Both the position numbers and the translations under genes were made by a program. From contig NW_006499997.1 of assembly GCF_000471905.2 (NCBI RefSeq), positions 193,683 to 257,682 of the forward strand: 64,000 bases of DNA, read 5' to 3'. Of the stretch, positions 43,601 to 55,480 are shown piece after piece. This DNA is from Amborella trichopoda (taxonomy: Eukaryota; Streptophyta; Magnoliopsida; Amborellales; Amborellaceae). The first letter of the stretch is position 1; the number at the start of each line of letters is the position of its first letter. The notes under the pieces were generated by a model that was not told the DNA's origin, ran no database searches, and saw only the letters and a list, made by a program, of their open reading frames with translations.

Positions 43601-44350
43601 AGCTCTGGGGTGTTGACCTCCGGCAGTTGGATCATGTTATTATCTAGCAGCGGTCGAAGTAGTGCAAGAGTCCACTCCTTGTCGACGGGGTAAAACTTAT
43701 TCTGGTGCTGGATCTAGAAGTCACTTCGACTAGCATATTTAGGAGGCAAGACCTTATTATAAGACTGTTGTTTGCCCCCGGCTTGAGGCGTCTGTGTCTT
43801 GGAGAGGTCCAAGGTTTGAGGGACGCATTTGTGGTGTCCGTCACGGTGACGGCCGCACTGATCACCACCTTTTGTTGGTTGCCCCGACGGTCAGAGCGAG
43901 AATTCGAATCGGAGGGTTGCTGACAAGATCCGCCATGGTGCTTGGACAGACCCTCTATGCGAACTGGTTTCGAGATGAGCTCTGACATGGAGGGCAGATT
44001 GGAGGCCTCGACATGTAGAGCGATCTCGGGAAGCATGTTCCGTATGTAAGTCTGGACAGTTCTTTTTCGGTCATGGGGGTGGCATGAAAGGTTGCCAGCT
44101 CTCTCCATCGAGCTATGAACTTGTCAACAAGCTCACCAGGGTCTTGAGTCAGAGTAAGGAGCTCAATGGTCTCTACATTCCTTTGGACTTCATAGAATTG
44201 TTGGTAGAACAACTGCTTCATTTCCTGCCAGGTGTGCACCAAGTTTGGAGGCAGCCGAGCATACCACTGGAAAGCTGACCCTTCGAGAGTCTTAACGAAC
44301 TGATGGAGGAGGAGTCGCTCGTCAATCGTCGTCTCTCAACAGCCCTCTTG
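40640..44350 (-). pseudogene. Gag-protease region of copy 3 (decayed)
   Basis: Read leftwards: gag core at 44350-43640 (QWYARLPPNLVHTWQEM, QDPGELVDKFIARWREL), then three CX2HX4HX4C-type knuckle modules at 43531-43572, 43255-43296 and 42997-43038. A Pro/Ser-rich linker follows, with about 81-bp repeats at 42360-42560 (GDDAKS, GQDLKYP). The retropepsin region has LDGGSAVNL near 41640-41660 and ILLGRPWLHDQGLVP at about 41410-41450. A C-terminal tail ends near 40649 in RSEVRSLQNQLEV. Nothing resembling reverse transcriptase follows before the convergent PMD ORF. Gag would assemble the particle and the protease would cut gag. Decayed, with several breaks. Confidence 0.85.
42997..43572 (-). other. 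Triplicated zinc-knuckle modules in gag, copy 3
   Basis: Three 42-bp knuckle blocks at the same spacing as in copy 2 (276 and about 258 bp). The module between knuckles again ends in an ALFxxMLEEGHxTxK-like stretch. Confidence 0.75.
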
Positions 44351-44385
44351 GAAGTAGGCGGTATACTACTAAATTCTATAGTTTC

Positions 44386-45484
44386 TTGAACCCTTAGGAC
44401 CACACTTAACCTAGTAAATCCAAATCCATAGTTTAAATAGCCTACCTTGTGATCTGGAACTAGTTGGCCTACCCAGAACCTTGCAAATGCACTGTTTTGA
44501 CCCAGATTTCTGTAAATGCCCTGTTTTACCAAAAATATCCTTAAAAATAGTAAAAAAATTCATTTTGACCCAAATTTCTTTGAGAGATTAAAAATAGGCT
44601 AAAGAACACACCAAAAGTGAAAAATCTCAATTTGGACTAAAATTGGTATGTGTGATACGGGGCGTGCCGTCAAGGCGACACAGGGCATGCCGCCCAAGCG
44701 ACATGACCCATGCTGCCCAGTTCCGACCAGCCCCAAATCAATTTTTGACTTTTTCAATTTACTTGGGCGGCATGCCTCGTGCCGCCCGAGCGACACGACC
44801 CGTGCCGCACAAATATGTGACCCTCAAAATCTGCATCTTTGACCGAGGGATTGGTTTGTTATGCATGCATATCCTTCCCAACAAGCTTTGACCCCTATAA
44901 GGCTACTTTTCATGGTCATTAGGGGGGAGAGAGAAAGATTAGAGAGATACAGAGAAAACTATTAGAGGGAGAGAGAAAAACCTAGAGAGATAGGGATTAG
45001 AAACCCTAGAGCTAGCCTCCTGAAACTTCAACCCTTAAGCCTGAGAGAGCCTAGAACCATCTATAGGACACAACCACCCTATGCTGAAGGGACTGGCTTG
45101 CTAATATTCGGATCAGAGAGAGAAAAGATGGCTGGTTCTGATACAGGCGGGCCCCAAACGGCTCGAGCGTCCGAGGCCATCTGGCCCGGTTCAGTATCAC
45201 TTTCTTTCTTCTTATTTTTTTATTCTTATTTCGTTACGTTAAGTTTATTTTTCTCTATTTGGTTAATTTGCTTAAAAATCGTCTTTTGGACGTTTTGGAT
45301 CATGCTGGACTTGCCACAAATCTGAGAGCAGATCTGCTCCCTTCCGAGAAGATCTGGTCTCATATCTGAATTCGATCTATCCCACTTTCTTTACCATTGC
45401 ATTTCTTTCATTTTTCATCAGTTTTAAGGGGTCAAATCCGTGAGATCTACATTGAAAGATATGTCAGATTTTGCATCATAAACA
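44386..45484 (+). repeat. 5' LTR of the Tat-type element
   Basis: A possible TGAACCC start lies at 44386, just right of copy 3 gag, and a CA end at 45483-45484, three bases before the primer site. A TATA-like CCTATAAGG sits near 44894, followed by GAGAGAGAAAG runs. GGCGACACGG/GTGCCGCCC palindromic motifs lie at 44655-44810. The start is inferred, because there is no second LTR to compare. Confidence 0.6.
44764..44812. repeat. GGCGACAC-type palindromic motif, LTR
   Basis: GGGCGGCA and TGCCGCCC face each other at 44765-44787, followed by a CGACACGACCCGTGCCG unit. These are members of the dispersed motif also seen at 45661-45790, 46450-46474, 60830-61006, 62091-62144 and 63250-63360. Confidence 0.75.
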
Positions 45485-45487
45485 GTT

Positions 45488-45504
45488 TGGTGCCCACCAT
45501 GGGG
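45488..45504 (+). promoter_or_regulatory. Primer-binding site of the Tat-type element
   Basis: TGGTGCCCACCATGGGG directly after the LTR. It resembles the TGGCGCCCACCGTGGGG form common in plant Gypsy elements. The tRNA is not assigned here. Confidence 0.75.
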
Positions 45505-45958
45505 CTTTTCGAGCTTGATCCAAGCACCAAATTACGATTTTTGTTCACTATTGTTCACTGTTTTCTGTCCAAAAAGGGTCCAAAACCCGACAGTGACAAG
45601 GACTTATGTTTCAGCGCTTCGAAACCCTATTTGCCTTGTGCAACACAAAGCATGTCGCCTGGGCGACACGAGGCGTGCCGCCCGGGTGACACAGGGCATG
45701 CCTACCAGGTGACACAGGGCGTGCCGCCAAGGCAACACGGGCGTGCTGCCCAAGTCCAGGGCGACACGCCCTCTGGTGCCCCCCATCGCCCAAGTCAGAT
45801 TTTTTTGAAATTTTGCAGGATAGGTCCTGGAACTCTCTTATGACTGTTCACAAAATTTTAGAGCAAAATAAAATTTTAAGCAAATACCAAAAAAATAGTT
45901 TACTTGATACAGATCTTTCCTATATGCTTTTTTTTGTTTACATTGTTTTAATTTATGT

Positions 45959-46449
45959 NNNNNNNNNNNNNNNNNNNNNNNNNNNNNNNNNNNNNNNNNN
46001 NNNNNNNNNNNNNNNNNNNNNNNNNNNNNNNNNNNNNNNNNNNNNNNNNNNNNNNNNNNNNNNNNNNNNNNNNNNNNNNNNNNNNNNNNNNNNNNNNNNN
46101 NNNNNNNNNNNNNNNNNNNNNNNNNNNNNNNNNNNNNNNNNNNNNNNNNNNNNNNNNNNNNNNNNNNNNNNNNNNNNNNNNNNNNNNNNNNNNNNNNNNN
46201 NNNNNNNNNNNNNNNNNNNNNNNNNNNNNNNNNNNNNNNNNNNNNNNNNNNNNNNNNNNNNNNNNNNNNNNNNNNNNNNNNNNNNNNNNNNNNNNNNNNN
46301 NNNNNNNNNNNNNNNNNNNNNNNNNNNNNNNNNNNNNNNNNNNNNNNNNNNNNNNNNNNNNNNNNNNNNNNNNNNNNNNNNNNNNNNNNNNNNNNNNNNN
46401 NNNNNNNNNNNNNNNNNNNNNNNNNNNNNNNNNNNNNNNNNNNNNNNNN
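45959..46449. other. Assembly gap (491 N)
   Basis: Unresolved bases in the leader, flanked on both sides by GGCGACAC-type palindromic repeats, which may have caused the gap. Confidence 0.95.
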
Positions 46450-47369
46450 TGGGCGACATTAGCAGTGTCGCCTACCCTACAAGTGTCCCAAAAAAATTAT
46501 GGGACCCCACAGGACTATTTCAGGGACTTTTGACTCCCTATTGACCAAGTTTTGACTTAAAATAAAACATTTTAAATATATAAAAAAAAATATTTTGCTT
46601 CAAATAGGCCTGTTCTGCTTCTGACTCTTTTATTTTATTTTAGTTTGTTAATTTTGACTGAAACCATGTTTTCCGTGCTTTTACCATTCTTAGTTTAATT
46701 GTATTTCCTCAAGGTTAAAAAAAGAATATATATATATATATATATATACATCGAGGGTTGCTTGCACCCTCCCTGAACCGTGTCCCGTTCGAGTCACCCT
46801 CGACTCGGGCTACGCTCGACTTAGCACGGACCGTGCCTAGTCTCATTGTTTGGACTTTACCTTCTTAGGGGTTGCTTACCCCTCCATCTATACTATGCTT
46901 CGAGCAAGTTTCACCTCAAAGCGCGCATAACTAGGCACGATCAGTGCCAAGCACTCACTTATTTCCTTTCTTGTTTTGTGCGCATTGTGTGCTTGACTTT
47001 ATTTTAATTGCGTGATTCTTTACACACTCTAGCACACACCGAACCAGGAGTGCCCAAATATTTCGAAAACTCCCAAAATCCACATTAACGGTGTGAGGGG
47101 AACCTAGCTTTGAGAGTCAAGGAGGTTGGGATTCGTGTAATTTTAGCTGTGAGCGCCCCTCCGTAATCCTTTACCTCAAAGAAACTCCGTGTATAGCAAG
47201 ACCTGGCAAAATCCTATAACAGGAGGCCAGGACCTATGTGGGGACCTATATTAGCCTGGTCGCATTTCAATAGTTAGGAACCCATTCTCAAGCCAAGCCT
47301 ACTTATAGCACTATACTAAGTCAAACATTTTCGTATGCTTTCTTGCTTATTTCTGATCGGTTAATCTTA

Positions 47370-47830
47370 AATCTCAATCCGGACCTGCTTTTGGTCCGAG
47401 CTGAACCCTCTGGGTCCAAGTCCAACCTTGTACCCAGCCTAGCCCAGGTCCGAACCAGGCTCACACCCCAGTCCGAACCTAGGCCCCCTTTTGGTCGGAG
47501 CCGAAGGCTCATTCTTAGCTCATCTTTGATCTGGTCCGGGCCCACACTTGGTCTGATCACCAAAATTCCCTGGGTCTGAGTTCAGGCTTACACCCAGCCT
47601 AGCCTAAGTCCGAACCAGGTTAACACCCAGGTCCGAACCTAGGCCCCCTCTTGGTCTGAGCCGAAGGCTCATTCCTAGTTCATCCTTGACCCAATTCGGG
47701 TCCATACTCGATCTGATTATCACAACCCTCTAAGTCCAAGCCTAGGCTTGCATCCACCTCAGCCCAGGTCCGAACCAGTGTCACACCCAGGTCTAAACCT
47801 AGACCCACTCTTAGTCAGAGCCAAGACTCA
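47370..47830 (+). repeat. 160-bp tandem repeat in the leader, about 3 units
   Basis: CCCAGCCTAGCCCAGGTCCGAACCAGG recurs at 47433, 47593 and, diverged, 47754. GAACCTAGGCCCCC and GAGCCGAAGGCTCATTC recur with the same 160-bp period. Confidence 0.9.
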
Positions 47831-48088
47831 TACCTATCTAGTCTAAATCTTAGTCTAGGTTCTAGCATAGGTCTAAGCATAGAGTTTCCTCTAGAGCTAG
47901 ACTAGGATTACCCTAGTTCAGGGTCTAAACTAAAACCCATTGAGTCTGGCATGTCTAGATTCTAGTCTAGTCTTAGCCTAGGTCTTAGTCAAAGTTTTGC
48001 CTCTAGAGTCAGGCTAGGTATGCCCTACGTCGTCGAGTCTAGTTCTTACCTAAGTCTAGAATCCAGAACCCAGCCAAAGAGACTCACC

Positions 48089-49975
48089 ATGTCGGTTACT
48101 CAAGGCGACCATGATGATTGCTCCAATGCTGACTATAAACTAAACCTTCCCAAACCTAGGGACCAATATGCTGCAATCCCTTGGATCTATCAACAAACCT
48201 CAGGCCAATCCATTATCCAACACCCAGGCCTTCAGTTAGAGGCAGAGTCTCAAGGGTCTACTCCTAGTCCCCAAATTGGTGTGATCCGAAAAGCTAATTC
48301 AGCTCGAAAAACTCTGAATAGTCAGGGGGTCCGACCAGGCGTCGTCCTACAGGGGATTTTAGGTAGCCAAGGTAGAAGTCGAGTGAGGGAATAAATTCAT
48401 GCAGCATCTAATGTCATGTCTCACAACTCGAACCAAGATAATCTCGAAGCACAATGATCTCAGAACCAACACCCACCTAGGTCTAGGAGATCCAACCCAA
48501 CCTCGAGCCACCGTAGTACTACTCATGATGTTCTTAACACTGTACGGAGCAGAGGCGTCAATCCAGACCAACCCTTAGTCGAGATGGGTGTCAAGCTGCC
48601 CATAAAAGTATGGTTGACCTAGGTTACAACGTTCATTCCCCAGCTCATGGGTCGGTGCCAAACCAACTTGGTGGTATAGGTCAACCCTTAGCACAACTGA
48701 CTCAATCAATTGTTCAATCGGCCCCCTTAGTTCACTCGGTCCAACAAACTGTGTCATTTCTGCAACCGGTGGCGACACCTATGGGTCAGTACGCCCCTCA
48801 GGCACAAATGTATCAAACTGTCTTGGTGACCACGGCCCATCAACCTCAGGCCCACATCTACCCCAAATCTCAACTTATCAATCTACACTTGGGAGCCCAC
48901 TGACCGGTGGGCCTACTGTCACGTCAAATACTCAACAAGAAGGCACTTTAAAAGTGATGCTGGATATGATCTTAAGAATGGGCATGCATGATATTCTACC
49001 CCAAAAGTCCTATGTTCAAGAGACCCTTAGAGGCATGGAGGACCTTCCCCTGGGATTTGTTTTCCCATAATTTAGGAACAAGTTTAATGGGAAAGAGTGA
49101 TTTAGATGCTCATGTCAATGCGTATCTCCTCTCCATGAGAGCTTTGCGAGACAGGCTTAACCAACTGAAGGCCATATTTTGCAAACACTGACCAGCGAGG
49201 CCTTAAACTGGCATCGGAGAACAATGTCTGCTCAACCACACATCACTCCATACGAAATGTTCAATCTATTCGTCTCTCACTACCGCGTGTCGACACCAAG
49301 ATCTCTCTCCCTAGCCGAGCTCAGTGCAACGAATCAAAATTTAGGAGAATCCTTCGAGGATTTCGTCCGTCGATTCCGCGAGGAGGCAATTCGAGTTGTA
49401 GAATGCCCACTGATAGACCCAGGCAAAATCTCTATGGCCTTGGAGAATGCCACTCCATAATATATGACTTTTTTTAGCCAAGGCCTTATCCCCCACTCCT
49501 TCGACTCCATGATCGAGCAGGTGGCATGACATAAAAGGGCAAGAGGGACACCCCTCAGCATCAGGCCCTATAATAAACCAATAACGACTGCCCAAAATAA
49601 GATAAAAACCAATAACAAGGGAACTGCTTTCAATCAGGTTAATGAGATTGTCGTTAGCGGACCGGCTCAAGGCTCAGCCACTCAACACAACAATCAGAAC
49701 CAAAACCGAAGGGGTCAGCCTAGAGCCAACACTCAAAATAATAACAAAGGCGAGAGGATAATTTCACTCCTCTCAAAGACCTATTGGAAAAAGTGCTGGA
49801 ATTGCACCTGGCTAGAAACATGGTATATCTCCCGCCACCAACTGAACCACCATTTCAAGTCACGGATAAGAGCAAGTGGTGCAAATGGAATCAAAACGAT
49901 GCCCATGACACCCAAAATTTTGCATATATTTGAAACGGGTGATTCAAGGGTTAATCAATAGGGGGACATCACTGT
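48089..49975 (+). pseudogene. Gag region of the Tat-type element
   Basis: The first ATG in good context is at 48089 (MSVTQGDHDD). A Pro/Gln-rich N-terminal part (48600-48900) precedes the gag core at about 49000-49460, with DLDAHVNAYL, ALNWHRR and ESFEDFVRRFREEA, typical of plant Gypsy gag. A knuckle-like stretch, KWCKWNQNDAHDTQNF, near 49880-49930 resembles the CX2HX4HX4C kind. The function is RNA packaging and particle assembly. Decayed across frames. Confidence 0.75.
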
Positions 49976-50290
49976 CGCACCTAGAAATCAACCTGTCGTA
50001 GAGGCCAATCAAAAGATGGGTATCTTCACAAACCCTCTCTTAAGAATATGGTCACAACGATCGAAAAATCGGGAGCTCAAGACAACACAAAAGAGAACGT
50101 TATCATTCACATGATTGAGAATGGAGACGAAGAAGACGATCCCAGCCAATTCATATTTGCTTGTGATCATCACTTTCAAAAGCCTGAAGTAGATCTTTTG
50201 AGCCTTTTGAGAGAAAGCCCTTCATCTCCGAACCTCGAAAACCTTCCCAAATGAGATCAATATGATGAAGATGACGCATTAGAGATCGAT

Positions 50291-51158
50291 ATGGTTAGAA
50301 CCAATGATAAGGCGTCATCTTCCAAACAAGGGGCTAACACCCCAAACTCTCCCATTACTCTTGATAGGGCCGACCCTATCGAGCTTCAGGCTAGCGAAGT
50401 TGATTCCTTAACCCAAAGAGGCCGAGTGTTCAAACCCATTCAACTGATGGCTGACACTCTCGATGAAAGAATGGGAAACACCTCGAAAGCCAAACAACTA
50501 GCAAGAGCTGTAGATCATGAGCCAAATAAAGAAACTCAAGGATCTGCAACCACCTACGATCTACCGGCTCATCTCAGGAAGATCCAAGCTCAAATCTCCA
50601 TCTTGGCGCTACTCACCAACTCACTAGCACACAGAGCCCAAATCGAAAGGGTTCTTGCTAAGACACACATCCCAAGCGACACACAGATAGATGAATTGTG
50701 CGGAATGATCAACCCACTGATGGCACCAACGCCAATTGTGTTCATGGATGATGACATCCCGGCTAGCTTTCAACCGTTTTCATGTCCAACCTTTGCACAT
50801 CACTGTTTTCATGCTAAGATATGAAATACGAAGAGTGCTTGTTGATAATGGGGCATCCCTAAACATATGCCCTATGAAAACGGTGAAGCAGATAGGCAAA
50901 AGCCCGGCTGACTTCGAGTCATGCCAACTAACTATTACCGCATATGATGGAACCAAGAGACAAGCTGAAGGCATATTGCCTCTCACGCTCAAGATAGGCC
51001 CTACAATCAAAACAATAAAGTTTTATGTCTTGGACATAAAACCTTCATTCAACATGCTGTTAGGAAGACCATGGCTACATGAAAACCTCGTAGTCGCCTC
51101 AACACTCCATCAATACCTCAAATTTCTTACTAAAAACGGTCGCGAAGATATGTGTTGA
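50291..51158 (+). pseudogene. Protease region of the Tat-type element
   Basis: Begins with a Ser/Asn-rich linker. It includes YDLPAHLRKIQAQISIL...AHRAQIERVL (about 50555-50655), the block that usually precedes Tat protease. The retropepsin core follows: VLVDNGASLNICP near 50840-50875 and NMLLGRPWLHE near 51050-51085. It processes gag-pol in intact relatives. Decayed. Confidence 0.8.
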
Positions 51159-52260
51159 ACTCCCTTCCTATTCCAATTCTAGCATAGGTAGTGAGAAGCT
51201 AGCCATAGGGGTCGAGCTTGGAGAAATCTCGCCCGCTTCCTTTGAGCAAGCCGATTGTGCCACCTTACGCCTAGAGGCCAGCGATCTATTTCTCAAATTT
51301 TACAAACTTCTGCATCGATGGAGGACATTAACCAATGTCAAAATCGATACGGTTTTGGGTCCCTCGAAGCTTGGTACATGCTCTTCTCCCAATGCTTCCA
51401 ACCAGGCCAAGGCTTGGGGAGTCAAGGGCAAGATGTAACGGAGGCGATTTCTACATCACTCCAAGCCAAAACTGAAAACGAGGATCGAAGAGGACTCGGG
51501 TGTACTCTCAACCTATTTTAAAGCCGAATGAAGCCTTCAAGCTATCCAAGCTTTATATCTGGAGGCATTCAAGGCATCAATCCTCTTGATGCCCGTCCTT
51601 CAAAATGGTCAAAGGTGATCCTTGATTCCCCAACGGACGGGAATTCTTCTTCCACATGTCAGCACACACAAGAACTGGGGATTGAAGACCTTTTTGCTGA
51701 CCTGGATTTGAAGGTATGCACAATCGGCTCTAACACCGCCAAGTGTGCTCATCCGCCTATACAAATCTAGGAACGAAATTGGTCGATCATTCCTCTAACT
51801 TGAGAATCATTGGAAGCATACCAGTGGCACCTTCAAGTCCTGGTGCCAAAAAACGGATAGGCACAGGGTGGCCATTTAATCGCCTCGCGCGTCTAGTCCC
51901 CAATACTTCGCTCGCAAGTCCCATAAGGGATACCTCTTCTGATATTTCAAAATCCACTGTTGAAAATTCAAAACATAATAAAAGTGATGATAATGGAAAG
52001 GAATTTTCAAAAATGGCAAACATTCAAGATAGCCCAATAATGGTGCACAATACCCAAGACGACGAATTGGACGACCAAGACGAAGATCAAGAGAGCCAAG
52101 AGTTTGAAGAAACCTCTCAACCTGAGGAACTCACTTCCCATGTCGAGCAATTCAAGAAGAGATTTGATGGTGACCCAACGGCTATCATCAAAGAGACGAT
52201 CGATGTAAACCTAGGAACTAAGAAGGACCCCAAGGTTAACCAAGATTGAAACCACCCTAT
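51159..52260 (+). pseudogene. Protease-RT linker region, Tat-type element
   Basis: Connects protease to RT. It contains QCFQPGQGLGSQGQ (about 51390-51430), a G-patch-like motif seen in this linker in plant Gypsy elements, and a Glu/Asp-rich stretch at 52050-52140. No catalytic domain. Confidence 0.65.
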
Positions 52261-53450
52261 CTCCTGAGGAGCGGGAAAATATGATTTCCTTTCTCAAGGA
52301 ATATCGCGATGTCTTCACCTGGTCATACGATGATATACCAGGGCTAGATCCCACATTAGTGCAACATCACCAGTATTCAACGACGGGGCAAGGCCCGTAA
52401 GGCAAAAACTTTAACGTCAAAAGACCCACCTTGAGCTCAAAATTAAAGAAGAAATCGACAAACTGCTCAAGGTGAAGTTCATTACCCCTGTCGATTGCTC
52501 ATAATGGTTGGCCAACATAGTGGTCGTACCCAAGAAAGATGGGAGGATCCAAGTGTGTGTCAACTACAGAGACCTCAACAAGGCATGTCCAAACGACAAT
52601 TTCCCATTACCAAATATAGATGCATTGGTCGATAACACTGTAGGGCACGAGATGTTGTCTTTCATGGACGGCTTCTTGAGTTATAACCAGCTCCTCATGG
52701 CAGAAGAAGACCAACCAAGACTTCATTCATAACACAATGGGGAGCTTATTGCTATTGCGTCATGCCCTTTGGCGTAAAAAATGCATGGGCAACTTATCAG
52801 CGGGCAATGACTAGTATCTTCCACTACTTAATGCATACCATTATGGAAGATTATGTTGACGACATTTTGGTCAAGTCGAAGAGTAGGTCTGATCATCTCG
52901 CCAACCTGAGAACCGTTTTCAAAAGACTCCGGAAACATCAACTTAAACTCAATCCACAGAAATGTCCCTTTGGAGTTGAATTCGGCAAATTACTAGGCTT
53001 TATAGTAATTCACATGGGGATTGAGGTGGACCCATCCAAAATACGAGCAATTACTGAATTCCCCCTCCCTGGAACATCAGAGAAATCCATGGGCTTCAAG
53101 GTCGCATACAAGCCATAAGGCGTTGCATTTCACATCTGGCAGACGTGTGTGCACAATTCAATAGATTCCTTAAGAAAGATACCTCATTCAAATTGGGATA
53201 ATAAATGCCAACAAGCATTCAACCAAATTACGGAGTACCTCATAAAACCTCCCATCCTTAGTCCTCCTAGTCCAGATAAACCCATATTCCTATACATATC
53301 TGTGAAAGACAAGACCATGGGGGCATTGTTAGGACGATACGGCGACCATGGAAAAGAACAAATGATATACTACATCAGCAAAACCATGGTCGACTATGAG
53401 ACGAGATACACAGATGTAGAGAAGCATTGCTTAACACTTGTCTAGGCTAT
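52261..53450 (+). pseudogene. Reverse transcriptase and RNase H, Tat-type element
   Basis: RT motifs run in the expected order: VPKKDGRIQVCVNYRDLNKA (about 52525-52585), FPLPNIDALVD, MPFGVKNAWATYQRAM (near 52762), the YVDDILVKS catalytic block near 52850-52880, and FGKLLGFIV. The RNase H follows at 53150-53445 (FLYISVKDKTMGALL, YYISKTMVDYETRY). RT copies element RNA to DNA, and RNase H removes the RNA strand. It is the only reverse transcriptase seen in the window. Decayed, with several breaks. Confidence 0.85.
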
Positions 53451-53499
53451 GCAGAAGTTAAGACATTATGTCTTATCTCATTTAGTCAAGCTCATATAA

Positions 53500-53960
53500 A
53501 AAATATACCCACTCAAGTGCCTATTGGAGAGACTAGTCCTTAATGGATGTTTGGCGAAGAGAAGAATGCTATTGAGCGAGTTCGAGATCGAGTATGTCAC
53601 TCAAAAATCGATCAAAGGACAAGCTATTACTGACCATTTAGCTGAACACGCACTGCCAAATAACACTCCCGTCAACACGGATCTCCCTGATGAGAACCTC
53701 TTCACAATTGAGGATTCAATTTGGGAGCTATACTTTGACGACGCAAAGAACGAATACAGGTCAGGTTTCGGAGTCATACTATGCTCACCCAAGAAGATTT
53801 TAATGCCAACAGCCATTAGGTTGAATTTCCCATGTATCAATAACATTACTGAATATGAAGCCTTGATAGCTGAGCTCGAGAACTCCATGAGAATGAAAAT
53901 CCAGCAAATACGAGTGATTGGTGACTCTTTAACTCTTTACTCATCATAAACCAAGTTCAA
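53500..53960 (+). pseudogene. Second RNase H-like domain, Tat-type element
   Basis: WELYFDDAKNEYRSGFGVIL, NNITEYEALIAEL and IRVIGDSLTL form the Asp...Glu...Asp pattern of a second RNase H placed after the first. This duplicated RNase H is a hallmark of the plant Tat lineage. Confidence 0.8.
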
Positions 53961-54299
53961 AGGATTTAGAGGGTGAAAGAAGAAAAGCTCAAACGCTATC
54001 AAGAAAAGGTGGAAAAGATGATTTCATACTTTAAGAAAATCACCTTTCAGCACATAACTAAGGAAAATAATTGGTTCACCGATACCCTGATGACCCTTGC
54101 TTCAGTGATTGATATTCCTCCAAAAATCACCACGTTGTCATTCTAAATCAGAAACAAACATGACCCTTCCCTAACAAGGATCGAAAAAGAAATAGAGTAA
54201 GAAAATGAGAACGATGGGGAAGTGTCCCTCGTGGCTTCAAATGCGCTAGTTAAAGCAAGATCATTGTTCCATGATGTTCAGTCCCTGATGGGTTATACC

Positions 54300-55480
54300 T
54301 CAAGGAGCCACTAAAAAGGATAAAGAAGCCCTTCCTAGGTTTTCGATGGGATTCTTGGTAAGAGGTGACCTCCTGTTCAAGAAATCCTTCAATGGCATCA
54401 TTTTACGGTGTCTAGATCAGCCAGAAATTGACTAAGTACTGACAAAGTTACACAATGAAAGAGGTCTGGGGCAGCCGTCTTAGCTTAGAAAATCAAGCGC
54501 CAAGGCTATTATTGGACCACCATGGCTGAAGATTGTTGGAAGTTTGTTAAGAGGTGTCCCAAATGTCAACTTTATAGAGACCTCATCCATACACCGTCCG
54601 TATCACTCAACTCAACACCACCCGTATGGCCTTTTTCCATGTGGGGTCTTGATATCATCGGAATGATATCATTAAAAGCCTCAAACGGCCACCGTTTTAT
54701 ATTAACAGCGACAGAGTACTTCACAAAATGGGTAGAGGCCGCATCATTTGTCAAAATAGAAGGACAACATGTTGACCGTTTCATAAAGAACAACATTGTA
54801 TTCAAATTTGGTGTTCCTGAGTCAATCATTACTGACAATGGATCCAATTTCAAAAATGAAAGAGTCACTAAGGTGCTCAAAAGTTCGGGATAACGCAGAA
54901 ATTCTCCACACCTTATGACCCTCAAGGAAACAGACAAGCAGAGGCCACAAACAAAGGACTGCTCAGAATAATAGAAAGTGGCAAAGATTGGCACGAAAAG
55001 CTAGACGACGCCCTATGGGTCTACCGAACAACTGAGAATACCCCTACAGACATGACCCCAAACTCATTGGTGTATGGTATAGAAGCAGTGCTACCCATTG
55101 AAGTTGAGATACCATCTCTCCGAGTGCTCATTCATAGAAATTCAGATGAGGAACAAAAGATCGAAGCACAAATCACTGTTGTCCTTAATTTGGATGAAAT
55201 ACGCCTATGAGCGACACAAAATATCATTGCTTATTAGCGTAGGGTCGAGAGGGCATACCAAAGAAAAGTTGTTCCTTGACAGTTCAAAGAATGAGACATG
55301 GTACTCAAGAAAATCTTCCACACTCCTACAAATCCACACCCTTTAAGCAAGTTCAAACCTAATTGGGAGGGGTCATTCGTGGTTACCAGAGTGCAGGCAG
55401 GCAATTCTTATAAGATAAAAAATCAGGAGGGGTATGAACTTAATGACCCCATTAGTGCGATATATCTCAAAAATTAATAC
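54300..55480 (+). pseudogene. Integrase region, Tat-type element
   Basis: The end of the zinc-binding region, CWKFVKRCPKCQLY (about 54535-54575), is followed by the rve core: WGLDIIGMIS, FTKWVEA and FGVPESIITDNGSNF (54640-54850). The third acidic region lies near 54920-54950, and the WVYRTTENT-like stretch near 55015-55050. A C-terminal part ends with GSYKIKNQEGYELNDPI-like sequence near 55400-55450. In relatives it inserts element DNA. Decayed. Confidence 0.8.

Larger units (their letters stand above)
29809..44350 (-). mobile_element. Long-LTR Gypsy copy 3, non-autonomous type
   Basis: Same plan as copy 2, read on the minus strand: gag-protease (44350-40640), convergent antisense PMD ORF with a TATA box (35444-40218 on plus), 27- and 35-bp arrays (35335-33470), 3' tail with an assembly gap (33470-31056) and part of the 3' LTR (31055-29809). 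The 5' LTR is not in the window. The upstream side of gag abuts the LTR of the Tat-type element, which probably inserted there, so the missing part may lie beyond 64000. No reverse transcriptase or integrase is seen. Decayed, with many breaks. Confidence 0.8.
45505..48088 (+). mobile_element. Long leader of the Tat-type element
   Basis: About 2.6 kb between primer site and gag. It includes GGCGACAC-type repeats (45650-45790), an assembly gap (45959-46449), an (AT)n run at about 46727-46748, a 160-bp tandem repeat (47370-47830) and a CTAG-rich stretch (47850-48060). ORFs here are low-complexity. No gene was recognised. Confidence 0.6.

Noticed and set aside
44643-45843. Short ORFs with Arg/Pro-rich GRHA-like repeats
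   Set aside because: They arise from the GGCGACAC/GCCGCCC palindromic repeats in all frames and both strands.
46727-46748. TATA-like (AT)n run as a promoter
   Set aside because: A simple AT microsatellite within the leader of the Tat-type element, with no downstream unit starting there.
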